Assembly: GCF_918797505.1 (NCBI RefSeq)
Contig: NC_092797.1
Coordinates: 53,914,157 to 53,978,156 of the forward strand
DNA length: 64,000 nt
Direction of reading: 5' to 3'
Source: Bemisia tabaci
Taxonomy: Eukaryota; Arthropoda; Insecta; Hemiptera; Aleyrodidae
This document shows positions 34,701-44,774 of the stretch, piece by piece (the first letter of the stretch is position 1; every line of letters starts with the position of its first letter). The translations under genes and the position numbers were made by a program. The notes under the pieces are model-generated. The model was not told the DNA's origin and ran no database searches. It saw nothing but the letters and a program-made list of their open reading frames with translations.

Positions 34701-36376
34701 AACTGAGAGATTTTCAAGTTTAAAGTTTATGAAAAAAGCTTACTTCAAAGGCTATGGTGTTGAAAATCACAAGGAGAACTCTCAGTGGCCACTTGGCTTT
34801 GTAAGAGCGATGTGCCCACAGTCTGTGTGCTCCAGCAGTGATTCCTAGTCCAGAAGCTTGATATAATAAGTAGGCTGAAAAGAAAAAATAATTTATTACG
34901 CTTCATACTAGAAATATGATATAAAAGTATGTAAAATTTAAAACAGAGTCAAAACATACACAGATGAGGTTACATAAAATTTTACGCATCCGCTAGTGAA
35001 ATTTTCTTTTTGGGATAATTTATTGGATCACAATTCACAACAATTGAATAAGAAATGAGTAGAATGGGTACCAAAATGTTGATATTTTCTTCCGTTTAGG
35101 AACATCAATGAGAATTTGATAAGATATAATACGGAAACAAGTTTATGATTAAAAAGGGCAGATTATTTCAACAAATTTTTCTCTTGCTTCCCCCCCCCCC
35201 CCCCCGAAACAAAATTTATATTGAATAAAATTTCCTGACTAGATTTTTTATCAAAAGTAATTGATATGCAGTAACCTTTTTATAATTTAGAAGAATTATT
35301 TGGGAATCAAGAGACTTCAATTAAAAAAAAATACCCAAATTTTTGAAGAAATGCATAGAAAACTTGCGAAAATGTCAAGAAATCATATAGATTTGTTCTC
35401 CATCATGAAAATGAAATGGGAACGGAGATTTAGAACACCGCAAACGAAATACGTGGTCTGGTGGTTTCAGCGTCGATATGTTTTAGTGATTAATACATGT
35501 GTCAGCAACTCCCTGACTTTTCCCACGAATTCCTTGAATTTTCCTGGTTTTCTATACCACCGGGAACCCTGGATGACAACACTCGGGTTTCTAGGGAGCG
35601 ATACTTGCACACTGGAAAAAAAAAGTCTCTTGGATCTACAGTTCAGACTCTTAAAAAAATCGACAAGAAAAATTACTCTTGACTCAATCGAATTTTTGCC
35701 TGAATCAAAAGGAACTCTGCTTTTAGGAGGCTTGGCCCTCGATTCAAACAAATATCGACGGTGAAACTACCAAACCACGTATCTCGTTTGCGGTGTTTAA
35801 AAATCTACGCTCGCATTTTATTTTTTTGAAGTCGACCAAATCAATATCATTCCTTGAAATTTTCACAGAATTTTCTCCGCACAAAGAGGAAAAATCACAG
35901 AAATTTTCAAGACTAGACGTTAAGTAGTTTTTCATTTAAAAAATAATGTATGACAGGAAGTCTGCGACGTCGCAAACCGAGATACGTGGTTTGGTAGTTT
36001 CACCGTCGATATTCTATTGAGTCAAGAGTTTTTTTTTCTTGTCAAATGTTTTAAGAATCTGGACTCTGGACCCAAGAGACTTTTTCCAGTGTAAATTTCT
36101 CCTGATGGTGGTAATTCGGAGGAGAGGCTTACCCCAGATGGAGGTCTGGATTTTGGCGGATGTGATCATGAGCCAGGCGCCGTAGAGGGCGGCCATGTGG
36201 AGGTAGACGAAGAGGATGACGTTCCTCCATACGATGCGGAGTCTGTAAGTGTCCTCCTTGGAGCTGGAGGAGGTTTGTGTCTTCACCTGCTCCGGCTGGA
36301 AGCTGCTGTCGTCCCCGAGGTCCGGGTCGTTCTCGAACAGGACCCCCGTCGGAGCGCTTGTGATGTTGGGAGCCAT
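31398..36376 (-). CDS. desat1: Gene B: canonical acyl-CoA delta-9 desaturase (desat1/SCD type), 368 aa, five coding exons
   Basis: Exons on the minus strand are 36133-36376, 34744-34874, 33748-33953, 32656-32841 and 31398-31737 (1107 nt, stop TAA). The family inserts a cis double bond at C9 of palmitoyl/stearoyl-CoA in the endoplasmic reticulum, using cytochrome b5 electrons and two irons. Ligand motifs are all present: HRLWAH (98-103), HRVHH (135-139), NSAAH (243-247) and HNYHH (276-280). Four hydrophobic segments are seen (about 52-72, 76-95, 195-215, 225-243). The tail WGWGD and basic-acidic end resemble fly desat1. Length is typical of the family. The symbol reflects closest resemblance, not a tested orthology; insects have several desat1-like paralogs. 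Confidence 0.96.
31738..32655 (-). other. Gene B intron 4
   Basis: GTAAGT...TTTTCAG. No inserted element recognised; AT-rich. Confidence 0.85.
32656..32841 (-). CDS. desat1: Gene B, exon with NSAAH motif
   Basis: Acceptor CCAG, donor GTAAGT; 186 nt. Encodes YYMLLMPFFCFVFPTVIPVY, a second hydrophobic helix, and TWLVNSAAHMWGQRPYDK. Asn243 and His247 supply the extra metal ligands known from the mouse SCD1 structure. Confidence 0.95.
32842..33747 (-). other. Gene B intron 3
   Basis: Canonical splice ends. Roughly 33290-33690 contains repeated CCTGAC/TTTCC motifs resembling a decayed copy of the CAGGGTTGCCACAG family. Confidence 0.7.
33748..33953 (-). CDS. desat1: Gene B, exon with second histidine box
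   Basis: Acceptor TGCAG, donor GTAAGT; 206 nt. Encodes NHVYEWARDHRVHHKYSET, DPHNAKRGFFFSHVGWLL and ends LLMFQKK. All residues expected for the di-iron site and the kinked acyl tunnel entrance are conserved. Confidence 0.95.
33954..34743 (-). other. Gene B intron 2
   Basis: Canonical splice ends; no clear element. The region 34080-34170 resembles sequence near 23710-23820 (CGCTTTCA...GCAACGCC...ATCGCCA), a short dispersed repeat. Confidence 0.6.
34744..34874 (-). CDS. desat1: Gene B, exon with first histidine box
   Basis: Acceptor CAG, donor GTAAGC; 131 nt. Encodes YLLYQASGLGITAGAHRLWA through AKWPLRVLLVIFNTIAFE, near-identical in pattern to insect and vertebrate delta-9 desaturases. Ends on a complete codon. 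Confidence 0.95.
35190..35205 (+). repeat. Poly(C) run, 16 nt
   Basis: In intron 1 of gene B; reads as poly(G) in the transcript. Confidence 0.9.
35609..36092. mobile_element. 'CACTGGAAAAAA' family element split by a nested insertion
   Basis: Ends ACACTGGAAAAAAAAAGTCT and GACTTTTTCCAGTGT; arms contain CAGACTCTTAAAAAAATCGA and TTTTAAGAATCTGGACTCTG. The middle is interrupted by 35752-36012. Intact copies at 49884 and 51299 show the undisturbed form. Confidence 0.8.
35752..36012. mobile_element. 'ACCGTCGATAT' family element, complete reference copy
   Basis: Ends ATATCGACGGTGAAACTACC and GGTAGTTTCACCGTCGATAT are exact inverted repeats, continuing through CACGTATCTCGTTTGCGGTG and a near mirror. 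261 bp, inserted in a CACTGGAAAAAA element. Confidence 0.85.
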
Positions 36377-36382
36377 TTTGTC
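36133..36382 (-). CDS. desat1: Gene B, first coding exon (start ATG 36374-36376)
   Basis: The exon begins right after GTTGCAG, so GACAAA plus the ATG are its first bases and the rest of the 5' UTR must be in an upstream exon. It encodes MAPNITSAPTGVLFENDPDL, a variable acidic/Ser-rich cytosolic tail, then RLRIVWRNVILF and the first membrane segment. Donor G|GTAAGC, phase 1. The longer reading frame starting at 36451 runs into the intron and is rejected as the start. Confidence 0.93.
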
Positions 36383-37408
36383 CTGCAACACCAAAACAAA
36401 CCAAACTGTCAAGATATTTCGTCCGAACAATAAATCGCGCCATAAGAACAATGCAACGAGGAATCACTCGAAGCTTTCGAATCGGGTAAAATCGGTCTCT
36501 TCCAAAATTTTGTTCGAGCGAAAAAAAGAGTTCCGTATCATGGAAAGTGGCTCGACGATTGCCGCGATCGCACGCTGAATTTGGCGGCTGATTATATGTA
36601 GAAGTCACCAGCTGAAATTTCGCTAGTTCGAGTTATTTTCATCCAGATGTGTATCGAATCTATTCGAATAGTTCAGACAGATCCGACATTATCCGATGGT
36701 CGCCGAGAATCGTTGCTGAATTACACGCGCAAAATTCAGGAATCGGACCGGTGACTTCCATATTCAGCTCTCACATTCAGCGTGTGATTGCGGCAAATGG
36801 GTCAGTTGCGCAGGTCACAGAATCGTGTTTTGATGCTTGATTCTTGCAGATTATAAAAAAAATAGCTTAAAATAATAAGATCCTTCGACAGTGTTCTACG
36901 TTCAATATTGACCCAGATATCACGCTTTGAAAAATTCGGTTTATGAAGACATCCACCGTGGTAGACCCACTTGCATTCTTGACCTGAGAAATTTTCTCTG
37001 TTTTTTCCGTCATTCCCTAACCGTGGCAACCCTGCATTCGACGGTCACGGTCAAAATCCCCCGAGGACTTTTCCGACCTTGACCCGTCAGGATTCCTGGT
37101 GACCGGCTCAAATTAAATCTGAGCTTGGGGTCTGAGGATTTGGAGCTTCAAAAAGCATTGGAGAATCCAGATGTAGCGGCGGATTGGACGGGTGAATGAA
37201 TAATGCAAGCAATTGGCAAACGCCGCGCCGCATTCATGCAGTTGATGCACGCTGAAAGATGACGCCGTGCGATGTGTGCAAATAATTCAGCGTATTATCC
37301 AACGAGCAGCAATGCAGAGAATGCACTCGCCAGCGAGAAAATCAGCACCGCCATCGACGCGCCTCAATTGTTAAAAAGTCCAACTCCCGTCGGAGACAAG
37401 CGGGTCTG

Positions 37409-37545
37409 TTGTTAAAATTGATAGACAAAGCTGTAGACAAAGAAGACATAAGGCGCATGGAGCGATCCTATGGGTTAAGATGGGTGGTTCTGATACACTA
37501 GGGGGTGAATGATGGACGAACTATCGGGTCTCTCGTGTGTTGCCT
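37409..37545. mobile_element. 'GATTATTGAAACTGATCGAC' family, half copy
   Basis: ATTGATAGACAAAGCTGTAG then GACAAAGAAGACATA and ATGGAGCGATCCTATGG match the left half of 58339-58585. Confidence 0.55.
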
Positions 37546-37698
37546 TTAATTATACTTTAAAGATCTTTTAAAGACTACAGCTTAAAGATATTAAGTACGT
37601 ACTTTCGAAGACGTGCGACAACATTTTTGGGCCTTTTGAAAAATGTCTTAAAAACGCGAAATTCGCTTCACCTTGTAGCTAAATTTTCTGCTACACTC

Positions 37699-37960
37699 GG
37701 GGTTGCCACAGACTTTAGAAAATGAAATTCCCTGACATTTTCCTGATTTCCCTGACACATTTTGGTGGAATTTCTTGACAATTGAAGATGGGACGGGTGG
37801 TTAAGAAAGCATAATTGAAAAAAACCGAGATGTTTCGACTCAAAACTGAGTCATTTTCAGTCGGAAACGTTAGATCGTTTTTTTAAATTATATTGTAACA
37901 TTTCCGACTGAAAATGACTCAGTAATGGGTCGAAACTTCTCGTTTTTATTGTTTTTTTTT
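37699..37960. mobile_element. CAGGGTTGCCACAG family left end, with a hairpin element downstream
   Basis: CGGGGTTGCCACAGACTTTA starts a copy with CCCTGACA motifs; at about 37826 it meets a palindrome, CGAGATGTTTCGACTCAAAA ... GGGTCGAAACTTCTCG, with inner arms ACTGAGTCATTTTCAGTCGG and its mirror. The right end of the first element is not seen. Confidence 0.55.
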
Positions 37961-38971
37961 TAAAATTGTGTATTTTAGCCTTGTTTCCCGTTTTACCCCT
38001 TGTTCTTCTACTCTTACCATTGTCTCGGGCTGCTCTATAAAAATTTATATCTAGGATAATCTGGACGAGGGTAAGGTATGCAAATTGCCCGCGAATTCAC
38101 CGGAGACGAGCGTGAAGGGCAATGACCTTGCTTAACATTGAGGTTAGAATCGATAATCACCGTTATCGACAAACGGCGTTACCGCAAAACCCGCTGATAA
38201 CTCAATAACAGACTGCGGTCTGGAATCGCGTAATCACCGATACAGAATACTCATTAGCTTTTTTAACGGCCTCAACTTCAGTTTCAGTTCATTATGAGCG
38301 ATTTTACAATCGCGCTGACTTGCTTTAGTTACTTGCTGCAGAAAAAAACCGCCTCGTTCGGTTTTCGCCGAAGCGCGCGCGATAACCGGGTCAAAATGTT
38401 GGTCAACGCGCATGCGTCCTGAATGAATCAGTCCATGTTGAAATAAATTTACGTTTGCTCATAAGCCCTGAGCTTCATAGGAATGCCTGTATTCTAGGGC
38501 TCACGAGATAATGGACATGTTCGATTTTACATCCACCGATTCGCGTGCTTGATTGCTTAATTTGCGCGGAGACAATGCAGCTGTACTGCAGCGACACAAT
38601 GCCACACCATAAAAAACAGGATTGCAGCAGGAAAAAAAATCCGATTTTTCCTGGTTACTTCCGGCATTTTTCTTAAACAATGCCCACTTCAAACACAGGA
38701 ACAAAAACCGAAAAATACTGGGATGAAAATCAAGGGCAAGAGTATTTTGTTTGACACTTCGTTATAATTTTACAAAATAATAGCTTCGCAATTCAATACC
38801 TGACAAAACGCCTGATTTTTGCACTATTTTTTGAGATTCCTTCATTCAAACTTCTCACTCCTTGCTATCAGAATCCATTGCTATCCACTGCTATACTGAA
38901 AATGCGTTATGAATAAATGGATACACGATGGCATGCGTTAAAGTTCCATTTTGGGTGCATATTCTGAGTAG

Positions 38972-39450
38972 GCGAGCCATTTCACGATGATACCACTATT
39001 CGACCACTTAGGATCCTGTGTTGCCTATACTAAAAATTGAAGGCAACCTGACACAGCGTTAATTAATCTCTTCGAATCTTTTGATAATTCAGTTTTGAAG
39101 CGCGTTCCAAGTGAGCGAATCATTGCACGATGATACTAATCGACCAAGTGGGTACCCCGCGTTGCCTAAACTAAATATTGAATGCAAACTGACATGACGT
39201 TAAAGTAATCTCTTCCCGTAGTTCCCGTCCGGTAAAAAGCTATTTTTGAGCGCGTTCCAAGTGAGCGAGCCATTTCACGATGATACCACTATTCGACCAC
39301 GTGGGAGCCAGTGTTGCCTACACTAGAAATTGAAGGCAAACTGACGCGATGTTAATTGTCCTCTTTAAATCCTTTGAAAAGTCCTTTTTTGAGCGCGTTC
39401 CGAGTGGGCGAGTCATTGCACGATGATATCAATATTCTACCTTTTTGAGT
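38972..39450 (+). repeat. Tandem array, 143-153-bp units, about 3.3 copies
   Basis: GCGAGCCATTTCACGATGAT begins units at 38972, 39115, 39265 and 39418. Each has GATACCACTATTCGACCAC and AATTGAAGGCAA(A/C)CTGAC, a core shared with many single copies elsewhere, then GAGCGCGTTCCAAGTG. Confidence 0.85.
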
Positions 39451-39517
39451 AGCACGCCATTTCAAGTAGGAAACACGTATTAGATTGTATTAATTTGCGT
39501 GCCTCGTTTACTTTGCC

Positions 39518-39762
39518 GTGCTAAGGAAGAACGCCGTATAAACATTCGAGAGTGGCCAACCTCCCTCCGATGAAATGTTCATTTTTGAGAAAAGTTATTA
39601 ATACTTTTCCCTGAAATTTTTAGACTATTTAGATCAAATTACGAAGGAAATTCCCTGAAAAATTGAACGAAAAATGTTTATTATAAATATTCCCGAAAAT
39701 TCGTGATTTTAAAGAAAATTTGGCAAAAACCTGAAGGCTCATACGGCGTTTTTCTTTAGCAC
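39518..39762. mobile_element. 'GCTAAGGAAAAACGCCGT' family element
   Basis: GTGCTAAGGAAGAACGCCGT and ACGGCGTTTTTCTTTAGCAC ends. Its right end is involved in the 139-bp tandem duplication 39685-39962. Confidence 0.75.
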
Positions 39763-39962
39763 GACAGCACTGATCCTTTTCCTAATTTTTCCAGGATTTC
39801 CATGATTTTCCACTTCGATATCTAAATATCCCCGAAAATTCGTGATTTTAGAGGAAATCTGGCAACACCTGAAAGCTCATACGGCGTTTTTCCTTAGCGC
39901 GGCAGCACTGATCCTTTTCCTGATTTTTCCAGGATTTCCATGATTTTCCACTTCGATATCTA
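39685..39962 (+). repeat. 139-bp tandem duplication over a transposon end
   Basis: AAATATTCCCGAAAATTCGT (39685) and AAATATCCCCGAAAATTCGT (39824) start two units that both run through ACGGCGTTTTT(C)CTTTAGC and CCAGGATTTCCATGATTTTC to CTTCGATATCTA. Confidence 0.85.
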
Positions 39963-40149
39963 ATAAAGCATGCAACGCTGCTGCGTTGTTGCTCCTTGCT
40001 TTACATCTGGTCGGTTTCCACGGATGGATGTGATAATCGAGAACTGTTAGAGAGGAGAAGCGTCAGGCTACGACGTCACTGGAGTGCGACGACAACGACG
40101 ACGTCCGTGGCGTGATCGAAGGACGATTAAATCAGGAACCCGCAGCCGC

Positions 40150-40396
40150 CGCGCCGCACAGTGGATCGAGTCAATTAGAAAGGTCGGACAAAATTTGGAA
40201 ATTTCAAAAGCTTTAAACTCCGTTCATACAAAATCTTGAGGTTCTAAAAGTGGTTTCATTGGTTTCCTCGTGAAATTTTCTTCAAGAGGCACCCCTTGAA
40301 GTTTAAAATGTGGCGAAATAAACGAAAAAATTTGCAGATTTAGTAAAAAGTGTCTTGTCCGACCTCTCTGATTGACTCGATCCTTTGTGCGCCGCG
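40150..40396. mobile_element. 'GCGCCGCACAGTGGATCGAG' family element
   Basis: Ends CGCGCCGCACAGTGGATCGA and CTCGATCCTTTGTGCGCCGC; inner arms AAGGTCGGACAA / TTGTCCGACCTCT. Copies at 43512 and 44775. Confidence 0.75.
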
Positions 40397-41005
40397 CGGA
40401 TACGGGTCCGGGTGGGACGGGGACAGGAGAAGTGACTCCACTAACTTACGGTCGCGAGGTATCCAAAATTGAACGGAATCGATTCCTCTTGCTTAAATTA
40501 TCATATTTTAAGCACCGCGCACTTCCTTGCATCGCTTATTTTAGCCGGTGGCCAGACGTTCACGTGACGTCATGCAGTAAATATACAATTCCGAGAATCA
40601 TTCAAAACTTCGAGTGTCGTGGTCGAATAATTGGACCTCAATCCGCGGTAGGGAACTACAGTTTCCGGCTCATTTCAGAAACAACGCCTGTGCATGAGTT
40701 TCCCTATGCACTTAGGCAGGTAGCGTCACCTCTCGGCCAAAATATCACAAGCGCCATGCGACGTTTCAAAATTTCCGCCGCCATTTTATTTACATACTAA
40801 GAACCATTGATAGTGTTTCATTTTCGTGTTTCTCCGATTACTTTGCTCGAATTGAAAAAGCAGGATCTCAAAAAAATATCGGCTTTGTTTCTTAACTTAC
40901 TCTTAACCCTACTTTTCCTCGCACGCGAGCATCCCTTTTTTCTAAAAAAATATACATACACGACTTATGATCCGCACCAACACACACACAAAGTACACAA
41001 CAATT

Positions 41006-41263
41006 GTGCTAGGGAAAATCATCGTATGAACAAATAGACGACGTCAACTTTTTTCTGATAACAGATCGCATTTTTACGAGCCTTTCCAAATTTGACATCG
41101 AATTTTCCGCAGGATCTTCTTCACAGTTCAATCGATCGTGACTAAAAATTTCGCAGACAAAATATTTCACAACTTTTCTAAGAAATAAACGTTTTGTCGA
41201 GAAAAATCCGGCTACCTTCAAATTAATGTTCATACGACGTTTGTCCTTAGCACAGGAGACGTA
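41006..41263. mobile_element. 'GCTAAGGAAAAACGCCGT' family element, diverged
   Basis: GTGCTAGGGAAAATCATCGT at left, ATACGACGTTTGTCCTTAGC at right; interior only weakly alike. Confidence 0.55.
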
Positions 41264-41439
41264 AACCGAGCACCTCGGCCTCCGGTTGTAAACGCAATGA
41301 TTTTGAAAACTCGGAGGAGAAATGCGCGGTAAATCTTGCGCTATCACTCACGCAAAAGTAAATCGGCCGTGACTGGGCATGCATTAATCCCTGGAATCGC
41401 TCGCGGATTAAAAAAATCGTCGCCCCTCTGAAAAAAGGG

Positions 41440-41525
41440 CGTATCTCTATTTCCACGTGAGCCTCGAGAAGCCTAGAGTGTTACGGGGATCAGGGCTCAT
41501 AAGGAAATCAAGATAAGTCCTTTTA
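41440..41525. mobile_element. 'TGGACGTATTT' family, diverged copy
   Basis: GGGCGTATCTCTATTTCCAC then GTGAGCCTCG, with TCAGGGCTCATAAGG and GATAAGTCCTTTTACG on the right. Confidence 0.45.
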
Positions 41526-41600
41526 CGTAAATGCAAAATTCACTGCTGACATTCTCGCGGAGTTTGAGCACTGAGAGGATCATACGTCCGGAAACTTCCG

Positions 41601-41860
41601 CTATACTGCCGTGCTAAGGAAAAACGCCGTATGAACATCGAGAGTTGCCAAAGTTCCCAACACATACCTTTGATGAAAGTTCAGTTTATTTTTTCCCTTG
41701 AAATTTTCAGTTGTTTTAATGTCAATCAATTGTGAACAAAGTTGTCGGAAAATTTTGAAAAAGTGTTCAACATTTCCTCAGTAAATTAGGCTTTTGTCAA
41801 AGGAAATCTGGCAACGTCTAGAGGCTCATGACGGCTCTTTTCCTAAGCATGGCAGTATAG
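41601..41860. mobile_element. 'GCTAAGGAAAAACGCCGT' family element with extended ends
   Basis: Perfect outer pair CTATACTGCC / GGCAGTATAG encloses GTGCTAAGGAAAAACGCCGT and its mirror, suggesting the true terminus is CTGCCGTGCTAAGG. 260 bp. Confidence 0.8.
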
Positions 41861-42638
41861 TGCAGTATCTTTCCACCTCTCGAAATTTTTGAACTTCCAT
41901 GAATGTGTTCCTTCAACAGTTTTGTGAGATTATTGAAGTCTGGTTTCTGACTTCCTCAGGGAGGATTCGAACAATTTCTGCAGAAGTGGCACCCTTTAGG
42001 ATTTCACGACTTAGAATTAGGAGGTGCCACAGCATTTAAAAATGATATTTCCAGGCATTTTCCTTAATTCTTGGACTAATTTTGATTCCTTGACATTCGA
42101 CGAAATGCGGGATGCGCTCTTTCCGAACCCGAAGTTCGAAAGTCAACGAATTAGAAGAATTTTAGAAAGCAAACATAAAGGCGATTTGACAAGTTTCCAC
42201 GGACATAGTTTTAGTTTCCTGGTTAAATTCACGGTTTTCAGTGACTTCGTAAAATCTCCCGAAATTGTTTGATTTTTTCTGACTAGGAAACGCTGAAAAT
42301 TATAGGAATGGTTTAAAAATAGGAGAGAGGGCGCAACGCTGTAGGAGGGCGCTCAGATTTCAAGTTCGGAAGCTTAAAGTCCACAGGTATCTGGAATACA
42401 CATTTCCCAATGTCACGCAAAAAAATGTCCCCTAAAATGATGAAACATTTACTGGACGGCGAGTATTGAAGACAGCACAGTACACAAATCCTTGCTTTAA
42501 CTAATTCTGGTCAGAGGATGCTTTCTGGCCTACCTCGCGAATTGAAGGCAAAATGAAAAAGCAAAAACTCTTCAATTCTTCAGCGTGTCTGTTTTCATGC
42601 CTGTACGATCTAAGTCGAAAACACGCCTTAGCTCGCGA

Positions 42639-43257
42639 TGGCCTGTTGCAAACTTTAACTGGAGCAAAATTAAGAATTGTTCCTTGCAGATAATGTCACA
42701 AAAATCACGAAAAGCGCATCGGCAAAGGCTGAAATGTACTCCTTGCTTCATAATTTGCGTTTTTTTAAAGCTGCCTGCCTCAAAAACGATACCACGGCAC
42801 AGATGAACATTTCGTTAGAGGAGTCATTCCATTCAATCCTGCTCAACATGGCCGACGTTTCCGCGCGCAAGTTGAGGAGAGCACGAGCTCAATCAAGGCT
42901 GATATCTATCAACGCGAGAAAAATGTGAATGTAAACATGCCGATTGTTATCAGGTGGTTAGAATCATCGTCGCGTCACATGTGTTTTGGCGGCTTGGCGT
43001 CGGCTATATGTTGAATATTGCGTAGTATCCTTGAGAGCAAGGGTTGGATGGAATGACTCCTCTTATGAAATGTTCACATGTGCTGTGGTATCGTTTTTGA
43101 AGCAGGAACCTCAAAAAACCATGTATTTCTTACGCAGATTGTGAAGTTAGGAGTGCATTTCAGGCTTTGTTGATGCGCTCATCACAATTTATGAGCCATT
43201 CTCTAAAAGAAACAACTCTCATTTTTGCTCTAGCAAAAGTTTGCAACAGAACAGGCC
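42639..43257. mobile_element. Fold-back element with about 270-bp arms
   Basis: Left GGCCTGTTGCAAACTTTAAC is mirrored by GTTTGCAACAGAACAGGCCC on the right. Complementarity continues inward through CTTCATAATTTGCG / CGCAGATTGTGAAG and CTCAAAAACGATACCAC / GTGGTATCGTTTTTGA to about 42910 and 43025. A related half is near 24255-24340. No coding capacity. Confidence 0.8.
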
Positions 43258-43511
43258 CATTTCAGCTAACGGAAGAAACGACGTTTCAACTCAACGCGGC
43301 TCGACAGCTCCGCTGGCACGCCGCGCGTCGCGTCACGTCGCGTCGTCGTGAGCCGAAATGTGCGGGACCACGCGACAAGACCACGCGGCGGCGGCGGGCA
43401 GAATGAGAAAATGCACTTTTTCATTGACCCACAAACGGCGCGACCGGCGACCGGACCCGCGGACAGCGCCAAAATTCGCGCTTCACGCCTCGTCGTCCCA
43501 CCTTCGGCCAC

Positions 43512-43757
43512 CGCGCCGCACAATGGAACAAGTCAATGGGAGAAGTCGGACAACATTTTGAAACTTCAAAAGCTCAAAATCTATTACTACAAAACGCAAT
43601 GGCCTGATGATTAGTACCATTGGTTTTCACGTGAAATTTACTTGAGGAACCACCCCTGGAGCTTCAAAATCTCACGAAATGAACATTTAAATTTGCGGTT
43701 TTAGTCAACGACTCCATGTCCGACCTCTCGCATTGGCTCGATCCTCTGCGCGCCGGC
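43512..43757. mobile_element. 'GCGCCGCACAGTGGATCGAG' family element
   Basis: CGCGCCGCACAATGGAACAA and TTGGCTCGATCCTCTGCGCG ends; AAGTCGGACAACATTTTGAA and CATGTCCGACCTCTCG inside. Confidence 0.7.
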
Positions 43758-43879
43758 CGCGCCGTGCGTGGGCATCAACTAAATCGCTGTCGATGAGCTT
43801 TGTCCTCCCCAGTTGAGCCTTCGATACAACTTTCCGTCGTCGGGCCAAGAGGTCAGGTCCTAGTGCAAAAAAGAATACC

Positions 43880-44166
43880 CAGGGTTGCCACAGAATTTGG
43901 AACATGCAATTCCCTGACATTTCCCTGATTTCCCTGACACATTTTGGTGAAATTCCCGGACAACTGGAGATATGGCAAATGGTTAAGAAGACATAATTGA
44001 AAATAGTTTTCAGGCAAAATTTGCAGTTCGAAACTTCAAACCCGTTTTAGAGCGCAGATAAAGGAGATTTTACAAATTTTCCCGGACATTTCCCGGTTTT
44101 CCCTGACTCTTTAAAAGTCCCTGACGTTTCCTGGTTTCCTGGTATTCCCTGACTGTGGCGACCCTG
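43880..44166. mobile_element. CAGGGTTGCCACAG family element with 6-bp target duplication
   Basis: Ends CAGGGTTGCCACAG and CTGTGGCGACCCTG; duplications AATACC at 43874-43879 and 44167-44172. The interior is built of CCCTGACATTTCCCTGATTT-like motifs. 287 bp. Confidence 0.85.
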
Positions 44167-44209
44167 AATACCTCAACAAGGAGAGTCCGCCTTCACGTCA
44201 AACCCATCT

Positions 44210-44309
44210 TGGAAAGCAAATAAAGGAGACCTGAGAATTTTTCCCTGACACTTTCGTCATTTTAGAATTCCCTGGCATTTCCTGGTTTTCCCTGACTGTG
44301 GCAACCCTG
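44210..44309. mobile_element. CAGGGTTGCCACAG family, right-hand fragment
   Basis: TTTTTCCCTGACACTTTCGT leading to TCCCTGACTGTGGCAACCCT; no left end. Confidence 0.6.
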
Positions 44310-44774
44310 TAAGAGCTCCCTGATTTTCCCTGAACTGTTTCATTCCCAGTCATTCGCGGTCCAACACACCATGTCCCAACTCTCCCAACACAGGAACCCA
44401 ACCGACGACCGTGGTTGAAGGAATTCAGAGGCGGGAACTGCGCAATCGAATTTTCCCATCGAATTTTCTTCGCCGCACAATCGTACACACAGGAAAAGAA
44501 ACATGGCACCCTGCTCGCATTTCGTTCACCAGGAAAACCGGTGGCGGGTGGCGGGAGGGAGACGCGCCGAAAGGTGCGAAAACCGGTCACTGGGTCTCGA
44601 CGACCGGTTCGCCCGGCCTTGGAGACGGTTTAACACATAATCGGGGAAACGACGCCGTCATTACCGCGTTATAACGTCGTTGTATCGCCGCTGATTCGAC
44701 GCTGGACCCGACCCGATCGCCGTGTCGTTGACCCGACCACGCTGAATACCCACGCTAAATTAGTTTTTAATTCC

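Larger units (their letters stand above)
34875..36132 (-). other. Gene B intron 1
   Basis: Canonical splice ends. Contains a 16-C run (35190-35205), a fragment of the ACCGTCGATAT family (35340-35480), CCTGAC-rich sequence, and the nested pair at 35609-36092, which ends only about 40 bp from the exon 1 donor. Confidence 0.8.
36383..40149. other. Upstream flank or 5' intron of gene B
   Basis: No gene. Holds element fragments near 37034 and 37409, a hairpin near 37826, the tandem array at 38972 and the element at 39518. Whether it is intron depends on where the non-coding first exon of gene B lies. Confidence 0.5.

Noticed and set aside
36129..36608. Overlapping frames (159, 109 and 78 aa) across gene B exon 1
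   Set aside because: They are out-of-frame shadows of the desaturase exon, or its antisense.
38972..39450. Array considered as CRISPR-like
   Set aside because: Whole units of about 150 bp are repeated without unique spacers; it is a eukaryotic tandem repeat.
40372..40800. 142-aa plus-strand frame
   Set aside because: It begins inside an inverted-repeat element and runs into a fold-back fragment; no protein features.
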